NCBI RefSeq assembly: GCF_030159995.1
Contig: NZ_BSNM01000015.1
Coordinates: 434,001-498,000, forward strand
DNA from: Litoribrevibacter albus
GTDB taxonomy: Bacteria; Pseudomonadota; Gammaproteobacteria; Pseudomonadales; Litoribrevibacteraceae
DNA length: 64,000 bases
Reading direction: 5' to 3'
In this document: in pieces, positions 28,901 to 39,335 of the stretch
How the letters are laid out: every line of letters begins with the position of its first letter
Numbering within the stretch: position 1 is the first letter of the stretch
Made by a program: the position numbers and the translations under genes
Notes under the pieces: model-generated
The model's database searches: none
What the model was told of the DNA's origin: nothing
Seen by the model: only the letters and a program-made list of their open reading frames with translations

Positions 28901-29449
28901 GATATGCAAAACGCGGATTTGACAGATGCACTTGAAACGCTGGAAGGCGCGATTCGCAAAATTGACCGTGAAACCAAGGCTCGCTTCAAAGATACCTTCG
29001 ATAAAATTAACGCCGGCATGGGTGAGTTGTTCCCGAAAGTATTTGGTGGTGGACATGCTTACCTCGAACTGACGGACGACGACTTATTGACCACAGGGGT
29101 GGCTATTATGGCTCGGCCGCCTGGTAAGAAAAATAGCACGATTCATTTGTTATCAGGTGGTGAGAAAGCGTTGACGGCGATTGCGATGGTATTTTCGATC
29201 TTCCAGCTGAATCCGGCACCGTTTTGTATGCTGGATGAGGTTGATGCGCCTTTGGATGACGCCAACGTTGGTCGTTATGCCCGTTTGGTAAAAGAAATGT
29301 CCAGCAAAGTGCAGTTCATTTACATCACTCACAACAAGATTGCGATGGAAAAAGCCGAGCAATTGTTGGGTGTTACCATGCAGGAGCCAGGTTGTTCTAG
29401 ACTTGTATCGGTAGATGTTGAAGAAGCGGCCGCTATGATCGATGCTTAG
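25907..29449 (+). CDS. smc: chromosome partition protein Smc
   Basis: Smc is the ATPase of the condensin complex that compacts and separates chromosomes. The 1180-residue product has Walker A GPNGCGKSN at residues 31-39, long coiled coils (about 165-500 and 660-1010), a hinge domain near residues 505-650, and the C-terminal ABC signature LLSGGEKALTAIA near 1080 with Walker B FCMLDEVDAPLDDANV near 1105. No scpAB genes lie in this window. The gene is followed by zipA and ligA, as in Pseudomonas. Confidence 0.97.
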   Translation: MRLKCIKLAGFKSFVDATTIPFPSNMCGIVGPNGCGKSNTIDAVKWVMGESSAKNLRGDSMTDVIFNGSNTRKPVNQAFVELVFDNSDGTLIGEYGSYSEISVKRRVTRDGQSQYFLNGTKCRRRDITDLFMGTGLGPRSYAIVEQGMISRFIEAKPEELRSFIEEAAGISKYKDRRRETENRMRRTQENLERLTDLRDELERQLEHLKKQAESAEKYKNFKAQERKTKTELLTLRWQGLDQQVREKEQLIRDLEIKFEAALAGQRSFDADIEEKRLAHTEASDKFNEVQGHFYQLGSQIARTEQSIEHQQERSQKLKRDLDEVKLQLAEGLRELEQEKEQRAIIQDELDEMEPELEMLTQDREESQLLLEEAEEARQSWQDKWNRYMAEASQPEKEAEVEQSRIRQLEDNIDRHLKKQRRLTEEQEELVIGSVEAEIEAIKDDVLIQEDRIEQHQISIHSANEEIANQQERIEVLRRQVAQQQAELQSAKGRFASLEALQQSALGDGNEVIERWLKNNGLFEKPRLAQCLTVSGGWDKAVETVLGDFLQAVPTGTQSVSDQLASFLGDAVEQGSLSVFTQAQSSTISPQLPSSIAELSPIKSVVSVTQGLDLTGLLDHVYLVEDLSQGLLIQKDIPAGYSVITRDGIWLGPNWLRVAKADADKSGVIGRQKELEMLEERIDELDISVEDTEIDLESARLTLKSKEQNKDFAQKELMRLERQLSEIQSELNTKRVRVEQVLVRKERIDSEIQEINEQIELDRESLEDSRMRWQAALELAESNIVVREKLEREDETTRTQLESVRVRSQSSSQRYQDIRLKVESLRTQSQSVQTSISRMDQQVERLRERNEMLIMELEESSDPGEELRMQLEEMVEQRFAVEDELAAARAKMEQLDSDVRDLEKLRTEAEQSSQGVRSTLENHRMEWQGLQVRRNGMKEQLEELKVNLEDQLTLLPEGINEPEWEEELRLIEGRIQRLGAINLAAIDEYQTQSERKRYLDMQNADLTDALETLEGAIRKIDRETKARFKDTFDKINAGMGELFPKVFGGGHAYLELTDDDLLTTGVAIMARPPGKKNSTIHLLSGGEKALTAIAMVFSIFQLNPAPFCMLDEVDAPLDDANVGRYARLVKEMSSKVQFIYITHNKIAMEKAEQLLGVTMQEPGCSRLVSVDVEEAAAMIDA

Positions 29450-29659
29450 CGTCTATTTATCGTTGAATCGGCTAAATTAGTCCCTAGATCAAACGACAGT
29501 GAACAGGGTACAATGGGCCCCGATTTGTTCCGAGGTTTCCTAGTATGAAAATACTAATCCTCGTTGTTAATTTTAAGTTGCTTTCGGTCGCTGAATTCAG
29601 AGCTTGTATTTGCTCATTCGGTATAGGTCAGACCGTCATATTTTTAGGATAAGGAATTC

Positions 29660-30676
29660 ATGGATATTAGTTTGCGTGAATGGTTAATTTTAGTGGGGTT
29701 GCTTGTTGTTGCAGCGATCCTTGTCCACGGTTATCTGCATATGCGTCGTCATAAGCTGGAAACCACTTCTGAGTTCAGTAATATACCCGTTTCTGACGAT
29801 TGTAACGGTGAGCTGCCTAATGGCGGTGCTCGTATACGTGATGAAGATCTGGAGAGACATGAACCCACATTAAACCAGGATTTTGTTGATGTTTCTGATT
29901 CTTATAATGAATCTGGAACGGGCGTTCCTGTTTTGATGGATTCTGTGTCTGTCTCCGAAGATCCATTAGATGTGTCCTCTCAAGGCAGCTTGGATTTCTC
30001 CGTATCAGATGATCAAGCTGGCGTTGCTGATGGTGTGTCAGAAGCAGAAAATACTGAATCAGAGACAACTAATGAACCAGTAGGGCTGTCTGAGATCAGT
30101 GCTCAGTCTGAAGACATTTTGATGAAATCTTCTGATGCGGCGCCTGCAGAACTGAACGTTCCGAAAATGTCAGAACGCCGTCAGCAGTTGGAAAAATGTC
30201 GCTTAACACATGAACATTTAGGTCCGACAGAAAATCCGGAACGCGTATTTATGCTGCATGTGGCGGCTAAAGATGAAGAACGCGGCTTTAATTGTGGTCG
30301 ATTGGTGGATGTTGCTGCAGCCTGTGGTTTGCGTCACGGCAAGATGGATATTTTTCATCGTCATCAGGAAGACAACGGTCAGGGCAAAGTTCAGTTCAGT
30401 ATGGTCAGTTCTGTGAATCCTGGTAGTTTTGATCTTGATAAAGTGGACGATCAGTGGACGCCGGGTGTGACCTTCTTCATGAGCTTACCTGGTCCAACAA
30501 ACAACATTCAAGCGTTCGATTATATGTATGAGATGGCGAAAGTTATCGCTAAAAATATGCATGGTGAAGTGCGTGACGAGCAGCATAGTGTTATGACAAC
30601 TCAAACAGCAGAACACATTCGTCAGGAAATTTTGGATTACGAACGTAAACGTCGATTGTCTCAAAACGCTGGTTAG
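29660..30676 (+). CDS. zipA: cell division protein ZipA
   Basis: ZipA anchors FtsZ to the inner membrane. The 338-residue product has an N-terminal membrane helix (residues ~6-25), a long acidic Ser/Glu-rich linker (~35-175) and a C-terminal FtsZ-binding domain from about residue 195, with RVFMLHVAAKDEERGFNCG and the FFMSLPGPTNN stretch. AAGGA precedes the ATG. The position between smc and ligA supports the call. Confidence 0.94.
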   Translation: MDISLREWLILVGLLVVAAILVHGYLHMRRHKLETTSEFSNIPVSDDCNGELPNGGARIRDEDLERHEPTLNQDFVDVSDSYNESGTGVPVLMDSVSVSEDPLDVSSQGSLDFSVSDDQAGVADGVSEAENTESETTNEPVGLSEISAQSEDILMKSSDAAPAELNVPKMSERRQQLEKCRLTHEHLGPTENPERVFMLHVAAKDEERGFNCGRLVDVAAACGLRHGKMDIFHRHQEDNGQGKVQFSMVSSVNPGSFDLDKVDDQWTPGVTFFMSLPGPTNNIQAFDYMYEMAKVIAKNMHGEVRDEQHSVMTTQTAEHIRQEILDYERKRRLSQNAG

Positions 30677-30704
30677 TTACCAGCTCAAAAATAATATGTG
30701 CATC

Positions 30705-30726
30705 AGGCTCCAATGGGAGCCTTTTT
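30705..30726 (+). terminator. rho-independent terminator after zipA
   Basis: GGCTCC (30706-30711), loop AATG, GGAGCC (30716-30721), then TTTTTATTTT. It lies 29 bases after the zipA stop and upstream of ligA. Confidence 0.82.
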
Positions 30727-30737
30727 ATTTTCAATAA

Positions 30738-32855
<2,118 letters not shown>

Positions 32856-32936
32856 TGCTTTTGAGTGAACCGGACTTGATCTTGGTAGTGGATCGTTAAA
32901 TACTTTCGAGAGTTTTATTGGATGTTGGATGGTTTA

Positions 32937-33548
32937 ATGTTTCGTCTACCGTTGTTTTTATTGATCGGAATATCGCTCATCTTGGCGGGGTGTTCATCGC
33001 AGCCAAAAAACATCAATAATGTGTGCTCGATTTTTGATGAAAACTACGATTGGTATGAAGCGGCTGTAGATGTTCAGAAAAAATGGGGCGTTCCTATTCA
33101 TGTCACAATGGCGTTTATTCATCAGGAATCAAAGTTCGTTAGTGACGCTCAGCCTCCCAGAACTACCTTTCTTTGGATCTTTCCTGGCCCCCGGCCTTCC
33201 AGTGCTTATGGTTACGCCCAAGCACTGGATGAAACCTGGGATCACTACATAAGTTCAACGAAAAACTATGGTGCGGACCGGGATGATTTTGACGATGCCG
33301 TGGACTTTATTGGTTGGTATAACTTCACCAGTCATAAAAGGAATGGCATCTCGAAGTGGAATGCCAAACACCTCTATCTTGCATATCATGAAGGTCATGG
33401 CGGTTACTCTCGTCGAACCTACAACCAAAAGAAATGGCTGCTGAAGGTGTCGGATAAAGTTCAACGTCGGGCCTCGCAGTACTTACGTCAGTACAAAACC
33501 TGTAAAGCAGATCTGGAACGTGGTTGGTTCAGTCGCACGTTTCTTTAA
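32937..33548 (+). CDS. lipoprotein with lysozyme/SLT-like fold
   Basis: The product starts with a lipoprotein signal peptide ending in the lipobox LAGC. It then resembles lytic transglycosylases: AFIHQESKFV carries the candidate catalytic Glu, followed by SSAYGYAQALDETWDHY and YLAYHEGHGGYSRRTY, which match the GYAQ and YHxG elements of the SLT family. It is therefore a probable outer-membrane murein lytic enzyme. Either ATG 32937 or ATG 32922 (five residues longer) could be the start; neither has a strong ribosome-binding site. It follows ligA by 81 bases. Confidence 0.8.
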   Translation: MFRLPLFLLIGISLILAGCSSQPKNINNVCSIFDENYDWYEAAVDVQKKWGVPIHVTMAFIHQESKFVSDAQPPRTTFLWIFPGPRPSSAYGYAQALDETWDHYISSTKNYGADRDDFDDAVDFIGWYNFTSHKRNGISKWNAKHLYLAYHEGHGGYSRRTYNQKKWLLKVSDKVQRRASQYLRQYKTCKADLERGWFSRTFL

Positions 33549-33564
33549 TTTTTAGGAATACCTC

Positions 33565-33828
33565 ATGGCCATTGAAGTACCTTGGCAACAATTATCCAGT
33601 GATGCGCTTGAAGGGCTGATGGAAGCTTACATTTCGCGGGAAGGAACAGACTACGGTGAAGTGGAATGTTCCCTATCGGAGAAGAAAGCACAACTCCTTC
33701 AACAATTAAAGAATGGACATGTCTTAATCGTTTTTGATGAGGAGTCAGAGAGCTGTAACTTGCTCACCAAAGAACAATGGCGTCAGCTTCAAAGCCGTTC
33801 CGCTGAAGATGAGTATTTTGGGTACTGA
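33565..33828 (+). CDS. YheU family protein
   Basis: This 87-residue protein matches the YheU family (UPF0270): IEVPWQQLSSDALEGLMEAYISREGTDYGE is the hallmark, followed by a conserved LLxQLKNGHVLIVFDEESES segment. The family is small and uncharacterised. AGGAA precedes the ATG. The stop codon lies inside a 14-bp tandem duplication. Confidence 0.88.
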   Translation: MAIEVPWQQLSSDALEGLMEAYISREGTDYGEVECSLSEKKAQLLQQLKNGHVLIVFDEESESCNLLTKEQWRQLQSRSAEDEYFGY

Positions 33829-33844
33829 GATTTGGGTACTCAGT
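33817..33844 (+). repeat. 14-bp tandem duplication over the yheU-family stop
   Basis: TTTGGGTACTGAGA is followed by TTTGGGTACTCAGT, two mismatches. The stop codon TGA (33826-33828) is in the first unit. Confidence 0.75.
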
Positions 33845-33884
33845 TTCAAAATATACGTGATAATAAGTGCATATCTATAGATGA

Positions 33885-34472
33885 TCAGAGTGTGCTTTTC
33901 GCTGTCTTCTTTTGAATCTTCAGTGTGTCTGTCCAGTGCTTAATATGCTCGGGGATATCCGGCGTGGTTAGTTCATCTAAGCTTTTCAGGTTAGGCCCTT
34001 TGCCTGCCTTAAACGCTTCTTCGATAACCTGCTTAATTGAGATGATGCCTTTGCTGTTCTCAGAGTTTTTGTTCAGAATCAGGCCCCTGCTGTAACAAAT
34101 GGCAGAAGTCTTTCCTGCTTGATTTAAAATCCTGTGTTCCAGATAAAAATAGCTTCGATCCCAACAAATTAACTTTGACGTGACTGTAAATACTTCAAAA
34201 GGTGAGAGCTCCTTGAAGTAGCTGATGGTTCGGGCATTTATGATCGGAGTCCAATTCAATTGCTTCAGGGTCGCTACCAATCCTAATTGGCTGAAAATCT
34301 GTATATGACTGAGGTCAAATAGATTGGCGTACCGGGTATTTGTCATGTGCCCGTTGAAATCTAAGTCAGTTGGCCATACCCGAGATTTGAAGACTGAGGT
34401 ATCATCGATTGCCATAGAACGGGATTTTCTAAGCAATAACCATAATCGAAGCAATCTGAAATATAACTTCAT
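33885..34472 (-). CDS. 4HBT-type acyl-CoA thioesterase-like protein
   Basis: The 195-residue product resembles hot-dog-fold thioesterases (4HBT_2/THEM6-like): TDLDFNGHMTNTRYANLFDLSH corresponds to the active-site region, with Asp and Asn in the expected order, and RTISYFKELSPFEVFTV to the second strand block. The N-terminus is hydrophobic and basic (residues 1-18), possibly a membrane association segment. Substrate unknown. It diverges from the voltage-sensor-like gene, 69 bases apart. Confidence 0.8.
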   Translation of the reverse strand: MKLYFRLLRLWLLLRKSRSMAIDDTSVFKSRVWPTDLDFNGHMTNTRYANLFDLSHIQIFSQLGLVATLKQLNWTPIINARTISYFKELSPFEVFTVTSKLICWDRSYFYLEHRILNQAGKTSAICYSRGLILNKNSENSKGIISIKQVIEEAFKAGKGPNLKSLDELTTPDIPEHIKHWTDTLKIQKKTAKSTL

Positions 34473-34541
34473 TAACCAGTGACCTGTGTGTACACGGAGA
34501 GCTGGAAGATTCTACCTGTTTCAGTCAGTAGGGGAAATGAT

Positions 34542-35549
34542 TTGTCTGAACACATACATCTAGAAAAATTTAAAGAAAGCAGTACGACTGATCGCCGCTT
34601 TGTGGCCTGGGATGTCATCATGATATTGGTGCTGTTTTCCAACTTATCTTTTCTGGTAATTGATTGGTTGCTGACCTGGAGTACTTTGAGCTCGTTCTGG
34701 CAATCAATGTCAGGCGAAGCGTATCAATGGTATCTTGATGTTATTTCTGCCAATTTTGTGTGGATTGATGGTGCATTTGTTTCATTTTTCCTGGCTGAAT
34801 TTTGTATTCGATGGACCATCAGTCTTAAGCGTAAAGAATACCCTGGTGTTTTTTTCTTTCCTCTCTTTCACTGGTACGACCTGCTTGGTTGTATTCCGCT
34901 TGCCGAATTCAGATGGTTGCGTCTTTTGCGTGTGATCTCTGTGTTGTTACGCTTGCACAGAATGGGGGTGGTTAACCTGAAAGATAACTACTTTTATCGC
35001 CGCTTTGTGAAGTATCACGATATTTTGGTGGAAGAGGTTTCTGATAAGGTCGTGTTGAATGTCCTTGATGGCATGAAAGCCGAATTTGACCAGGATTATC
35101 CTTTGGGTAAAAAGATCATGGAAAATGTGTTTTTACCTAACAAAGCAGAACTGATCCGTTGGATTTCTGCGGGCATCGAAGACTTTATTGCCGATCATTA
35201 TCAGCAGAATAAAGCTCGAATTGAGCAGAATATTCGTGATCGTGTAGAAACGGCGGTGGAATCTCAATCGGAACTTAAAACGTTGGAAAAGCTGCCTGTG
35301 GTTGGTGATAAGATCAGTCAGGAAATTCAGCGGGTAGTGTCTGATGTGGTCTGGCAGGTCATGGATGGCTTGATTTCTGATATAGCAACGGATGGAAAAG
35401 AGCCGGATATGGATTCTATCATTGATGCGGTTCTGTCTACCTTTAGTGAAGAAAATCCAAGACTTCACCAGCTAACCCGGAATATGAGTATCCAAACTAT
35501 TGAAGTGGTGAAAGAGAAAGTTGCTGTTAAAAACTGGCGGCAAATCTAA
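34542..35549 (+). CDS. voltage-sensor-domain-like membrane protein without an obvious pore
   Basis: The 335-residue product has four hydrophobic segments with the pattern of an ion-channel voltage sensor: S1 ~21-46, S2 ~67-90 (with Asp76 and Glu86), S3 ~106-120 (WYDLLG, Asp113) and S4 ~122-141, with arginines at 124, 127, 130, 137 and 140. No S5-pore-S6 follows. Instead residues ~150-335 are soluble, charged and helical. I favour the TTG start at 34542, because AGGGGA lies 6 bases upstream; the longer frame from GTG 34479 has no such site. Voltage sensing is inferred from pattern only. Confidence 0.75.
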   Translation: MSEHIHLEKFKESSTTDRRFVAWDVIMILVLFSNLSFLVIDWLLTWSTLSSFWQSMSGEAYQWYLDVISANFVWIDGAFVSFFLAEFCIRWTISLKRKEYPGVFFFPLFHWYDLLGCIPLAEFRWLRLLRVISVLLRLHRMGVVNLKDNYFYRRFVKYHDILVEEVSDKVVLNVLDGMKAEFDQDYPLGKKIMENVFLPNKAELIRWISAGIEDFIADHYQQNKARIEQNIRDRVETAVESQSELKTLEKLPVVGDKISQEIQRVVSDVVWQVMDGLISDIATDGKEPDMDSIIDAVLSTFSEENPRLHQLTRNMSIQTIEVVKEKVAVKNWRQI

Positions 35550-35824
35550 CGGGATTTATTGTCTTCGTGTTCCCAAGGGTCGTTAAAGAAAAGAGGGGCG
35601 CTGACATTCAGTCTGATACCTCGGATATAACGGCCGTTCAGGTATTCGGCAATGCCATTGATGACCGCTCTCGATTCTACATTGAGACGAACCCAGACTA
35701 TGGTTTGGTCATTGTCGAAATCGCCCTGAATCAATATATTTTTCACTCTGGGGCTATCATTAAACAGGTTCATCACTTCCTGTTCTGTGATGTCTGCTGG
35801 AGCTTGGTCAATACGAATAAACAT
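35546..35824 (-). CDS. small RRM-like protein
   Basis: The 92-residue product has the beta-alpha-beta-beta-alpha-beta order of an RNA recognition motif: MFIRIDQAPADITEQEVMNLF, then VKNILIQGDFDND, TIVWVRLNVESRAVINGIAEYLNG and IRGIRLNVS. The classic aromatic RNP1/RNP2 residues are largely absent, so RNA binding is uncertain. It overlaps the 3' end of the convergent voltage-sensor-like gene by 4 bases. Confidence 0.6.
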   Translation of the reverse strand: MFIRIDQAPADITEQEVMNLFNDSPRVKNILIQGDFDNDQTIVWVRLNVESRAVINGIAEYLNGRYIRGIRLNVSAPLFFNDPWEHEDNKSR

Positions 35825-36031
35825 CTCCTTGCGTCCTACTTATTTCTTGGTTTTATTGATTCTAATCTTAGTTCATTTCTACAGGATTAGTTTTTACTTA
35901 ATTTTTGTAGGCTAGCTCTCTCAAACAATATGATTAGGCTTTATAATGTATTGAATTTACTAAGAAACTAAAGAACCGCTTCCGAGTTTGTTTTCGACAA
36001 CTTAATTTGGCTGCGGGTCAAGGATCGAGTT

Positions 36032-38011
36032 ATGAACCCTTCCCAGAAGAGAACGTTTCTACAAGTGCTGTTTCATCCGGCACGTAGGTTGATGGATCGT
36101 CTCTCTTATCTTCAGAAATTTACATTGATCAGTGCTGTTTTCCTCTTGCCGGTTGCCTTGTTGGGTTATGGACTGGTAACTGAAATTCAAAGAAATTTGG
36201 CCGTTGCCAAGGTTGAGCAGCAAGGGTTGTTGATGCTCTCCAAGTCGTTCAAGTTAATTCGTGAGGCTTCTGAATACCGGGATCGTTCAATTATTCTCAG
36301 AGTGAATGATTTAGATGCCATACGTCTTCAGTTAGACGCGCAACGAGAACAAGTTGAATTGATGCTCAACGAGTTAAAAGAAGTGGTGGATCGATTTGAT
36401 GACGATGAGATTGATCATCAGTTCAAGCAGGTGCATGTCAGCTGGAAGCAGCTAAACAGCTATTCCTCCGGCGCACAGGGTGGGCCACATATTCAATTCA
36501 AGTACTATGACAGCTTCGTTCGAACGATTCAGGTGTTGGTAGATGTCATTGGCTATCGTACCAAGCTTGTTCATGATCCCAACTTAAACACCTTCTTACT
36601 GATTAATATGTTGTCTGATGATATGCCTATCGCCTTGAGAGAATTGGGGCGGGCGCGAGCTTATGGCGCCTATGCATTGAATCAACTTAGCATTGAACAC
36701 AATACCTATTTGGAGCTGGATGAAATCTATGACGATTTAACGGACAGCTTCCACTTGTTAAGTAATAACCTGGGCTATGCCGTTGCAGAGAATAAAACCT
36801 TCCATCTACCTCTTCAGAGAGGGGTTGATCGTGTCATTACTGGTGTTTTGGAAGGGCGAGATCTGATGTACAACGAGATCATAGAAGCGGATAAACGTCT
36901 TTTAATCTGGCAAGACTATTACCAGCAAATGAGCGATATCCATCAGGTGATGTATCAGTTTATTGATACGTTAGTGGAAATTGTTGAGCAGCAGCTTAAG
37001 AGCCGGTTGGATCAGGAAAGTAATAAGCTCATAGGTTTCATAGCATTAACAGGCTTATTGCTAATTATCGTAATTTTCTTGTATGCGGGCATGTATTTAT
37101 CCGTACATCAGATGCTTAGGTCTTTTGTTGAGAAATCGCGTGCGGTGGCAAATGGTGAGTTGGATACGCAAATGCCGGAAGTCACCAGAGATGAAATGCG
37201 TGATTTAGCTCTGAATTTTAATCAAATGGTGTCTCAGTTAGCTAAGAACCAGCAAGACTTGATCGAAGCTCGAAAAATGGCAGCACTCGGTCAGTTGGTG
37301 GCTGGTGTTGCACATGAAATGAATACGCCGCTCGGTATTGCACTTACGTCAGTGAGCTTTCTTGAAGAGCAGATGGCGAAAGTGAACCAAAACTATACGG
37401 AAGGCCGGTTATCTACCGCCGACTTCCAGAATATGATTTTTGCGAGCACAGAATCACTGGGACTTATCGTCCGCAACCTTAACAAAGCGTCCAGCATTGT
37501 GTCTGCATTTAAGATGCTCTCAGTCAAACCTGAGCCGGAGATGTGGGAAGCTGTTAACTTGGTTGGCTTTCTTTCCAAGTTACCGGACAACCTTAATCTG
37601 AGTGTCGAATGGAAACAGAAGTGTGTTTTTGAGTGTGATTCGAATGTTGAGGTCTATATCGACTTGAGCAAACTCTCTACCTTGTTGGAGATTCTAATCA
37701 ATAACGCTTTTCAGCATGGATATGATCAGGATGAGATTGGTCCCGTCTATATCCGGGCAACTCTAGAGGATGAGTCTCTAATCCTTCAGGTAGAGGATCA
37801 TGGTAAAGGGATTGATGAGCATATGCTTCAACATATCTTCGACCCGTTTGTAACCTCGTCACGCATGAGTGGCGTTGCCGGTTTGGGATTACATATCGCC
37901 TATAACATCGTGACTCAGGCAATGTACGGACATATTAAGTGTGTATCTGAGTTGGGCACGATGACCCGGTTTGAGATTAAGATACCGAAGGATTTCAGAG
38001 AGCAGCTTTAG
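36032..38011 (+). CDS. orphan membrane sensor histidine kinase
   Basis: The 659-residue product has a membrane helix near residues 28-46, a large helical periplasmic sensor region (~50-330), a second helix near 332-352, a HAMP linker, the HisKA dimerisation domain with phospho-acceptor His428 in AHEMNTPLG, and an HATPase domain with N-box LINNAFQHGY, G1 VEDHGKGID and G2 GVAGLGLHIAYNIV. No response regulator gene lies next to it. AAGGA precedes the ATG. Signal unknown. Confidence 0.93.
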   Translation: MNPSQKRTFLQVLFHPARRLMDRLSYLQKFTLISAVFLLPVALLGYGLVTEIQRNLAVAKVEQQGLLMLSKSFKLIREASEYRDRSIILRVNDLDAIRLQLDAQREQVELMLNELKEVVDRFDDDEIDHQFKQVHVSWKQLNSYSSGAQGGPHIQFKYYDSFVRTIQVLVDVIGYRTKLVHDPNLNTFLLINMLSDDMPIALRELGRARAYGAYALNQLSIEHNTYLELDEIYDDLTDSFHLLSNNLGYAVAENKTFHLPLQRGVDRVITGVLEGRDLMYNEIIEADKRLLIWQDYYQQMSDIHQVMYQFIDTLVEIVEQQLKSRLDQESNKLIGFIALTGLLLIIVIFLYAGMYLSVHQMLRSFVEKSRAVANGELDTQMPEVTRDEMRDLALNFNQMVSQLAKNQQDLIEARKMAALGQLVAGVAHEMNTPLGIALTSVSFLEEQMAKVNQNYTEGRLSTADFQNMIFASTESLGLIVRNLNKASSIVSAFKMLSVKPEPEMWEAVNLVGFLSKLPDNLNLSVEWKQKCVFECDSNVEVYIDLSKLSTLLEILINNAFQHGYDQDEIGPVYIRATLEDESLILQVEDHGKGIDEHMLQHIFDPFVTSSRMSGVAGLGLHIAYNIVTQAMYGHIKCVSELGTMTRFEIKIPKDFREQL

Positions 38012-38026
38012 CTGCTCTCTTTTTTT
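37997..38026 (+). terminator. rho-independent terminator containing the histidine kinase stop codon
   Basis: A perfect 10-bp stem AGAGAGCAGC / GCTGCTCTCT closes a TTTA loop and runs into seven Ts. The kinase stop codon TAG spans the loop and the start of the second arm, so the last codons form the terminator stem. Confidence 0.9.
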
Positions 38027-38044
38027 GAAAGGATTTCGAAGAGA

Positions 38045-39163
38045 TTAGAATAAACCTAACGCGGCATCTGTGTAGCGCGTTGGTTGACGTGGTAGACCTT
38101 CAACGGTTTCATGAGGGTTTAGTTCCAAGCCACCGGATGGAATGTTCATGAAGGCGCCCAGAAAGGTCTGAGTGAAGTTTTCATCCACAACCATTGTCTT
38201 GTTGCCGGTACGCACGTTATTGCCGTAAGAAGGGTTTAGGTTGCCGTTTGGATCGATTGCCCAAGCGATGTCTTTACTTTGTGATGATATGAAGAAGTTA
38301 TTTACCATGCCATTATCACTGGCTTTACCTACTTCCATCGACTGGAACTTATTTAAAGGCTGACAGGTATCTGTTCCGGTAGAGGTTCTACAGTCTTCAG
38401 GTGTAATTTCCAGAAGATATGAATCCGGGATTAAACCAGCACTGATGTCGTCACCGTCCAGAATACCAATGAAGTTCGCACGAATAGGGTCCAGGCTACC
38501 GCTGTTTTCACCGTTTTGGTCACCGTCTTCGCCGTATTGCAGATAGGCTTGGCCTTCAACCTGAACGGGAATGAAACCAAATACCCATTCCGTACCTTTA
38601 ATGAGTACGTCAATGTTACCGGTCAAACTTTGGATATCTCCTGAGAATACGCCGCCGGCTTGCTCGAAGCCGATACGGAATCCGATAACTTCACGTGTGC
38701 CATCTGGGCGGTTTTCAAAGGCAAACTCTAAGAAAGGGTTTACTGTTTTAAACGGATGGTCGATAACAGATCCGTCGCTCAGTTTCTCATAGTGACCAAG
38801 CGCGAAGTCTTTAACGCTGATATCCGCGTCATTCACTTCTTGCAGACGGCTTGGATCACATCCGGATGCAGGGCAGGGCTCACCATTTTCATAACGATCA
38901 AATTTACCCAGTTCTAGATTATCAATGGACAAATGCGTTTCCATATCTGCGCCAATATTGATTCGGTAAAACTCGGTATCAATTTCTTCAGGCTGTCCGC
39001 TAAAACCTGCCGTTGTCTGAGTAACGTTATAGTTATCAATGGTGATAAAGGCTTGTCCGGTGTATTCGGATAATAGCCCGTCATCCATAGGAACCAGTTC
39101 TGCATGAGAAAGCGGTATACAGCTTGTCATTAACAGTGTGATCAGAGGCTTTGAAAGGTTCAT
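38045..39163 (-). CDS. exported protein with LSEYTGQA N-terminal motif (DUF6160-like)
   Basis: The 372-residue product has a signal peptide (to about residue 21, SHA) followed by LVPMDDGLLSEYTGQAFITIDNYN. This MDDxxLSxxTGQAxI motif marks a family of exported proteins of unknown function in Pseudomonas, Marinobacter and Acinetobacter relatives. The rest is predicted beta-rich with Asp/Gly-rich segments and ends in ALGLF, possibly an outer-membrane or surface protein. AAAGGG precedes the ATG. A perfect CRP-type site is centred about 68 bases upstream. It diverges from a TetR regulator gene. Confidence 0.75.
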   Translation of the reverse strand: MNLSKPLITLLMTSCIPLSHAELVPMDDGLLSEYTGQAFITIDNYNVTQTTAGFSGQPEEIDTEFYRINIGADMETHLSIDNLELGKFDRYENGEPCPASGCDPSRLQEVNDADISVKDFALGHYEKLSDGSVIDHPFKTVNPFLEFAFENRPDGTREVIGFRIGFEQAGGVFSGDIQSLTGNIDVLIKGTEWVFGFIPVQVEGQAYLQYGEDGDQNGENSGSLDPIRANFIGILDGDDISAGLIPDSYLLEITPEDCRTSTGTDTCQPLNKFQSMEVGKASDNGMVNNFFISSQSKDIAWAIDPNGNLNPSYGNNVRTGNKTMVVDENFTQTFLGAFMNIPSGGLELNPHETVEGLPRQPTRYTDAALGLF

Positions 39164-39223
39164 AGTTACCCTTTAATAATTATTGTTATTTTGGGGGAGT
39201 ATAGCTGCTCCCTCTTGGATCAC

Positions 39224-39239
39224 TGTGATGTTGGTCACA
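39224..39239. promoter_or_regulatory. CRP/Vfr-type binding site 1
   Basis: TGTGATGTTGGTCACA fits the CRP consensus TGTGA-N6-TCACA exactly, and the dyad extends to CACTGTGA/TCACAGTG. It is centred about 68 bases before the exported-protein gene. The gene-free stretch 39164-39478 holds this site, a second one at 39320 and no other gene. Confidence 0.7.
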
Positions 39240-39319
39240 GTGGTCTGAGGATGGCGTTACCGGTCATAAATGGCGTAAATACACAATTTGATTAATTAGT
39301 AACCTAATAATACGGTTTG

Positions 39320-39335
39320 TGTGAACTGGTTCACA
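39320..39335. promoter_or_regulatory. CRP/Vfr-type binding site 2
   Basis: TGTGAACTGGTTCACA again fits TGTGA-N6-TCACA exactly, with arms extended to TGTGAAC/GTTCACA. It is centred 96 bp from site 1 and about 150 bases before the TetR gene start. Confidence 0.7.

Noticed and set aside
29450-29659. tRNA or small RNA gene between smc and zipA
   Set aside because: Only a 6-bp hairpin (TAGTAT-GAAA-ATACTA) was found; no cloverleaf.
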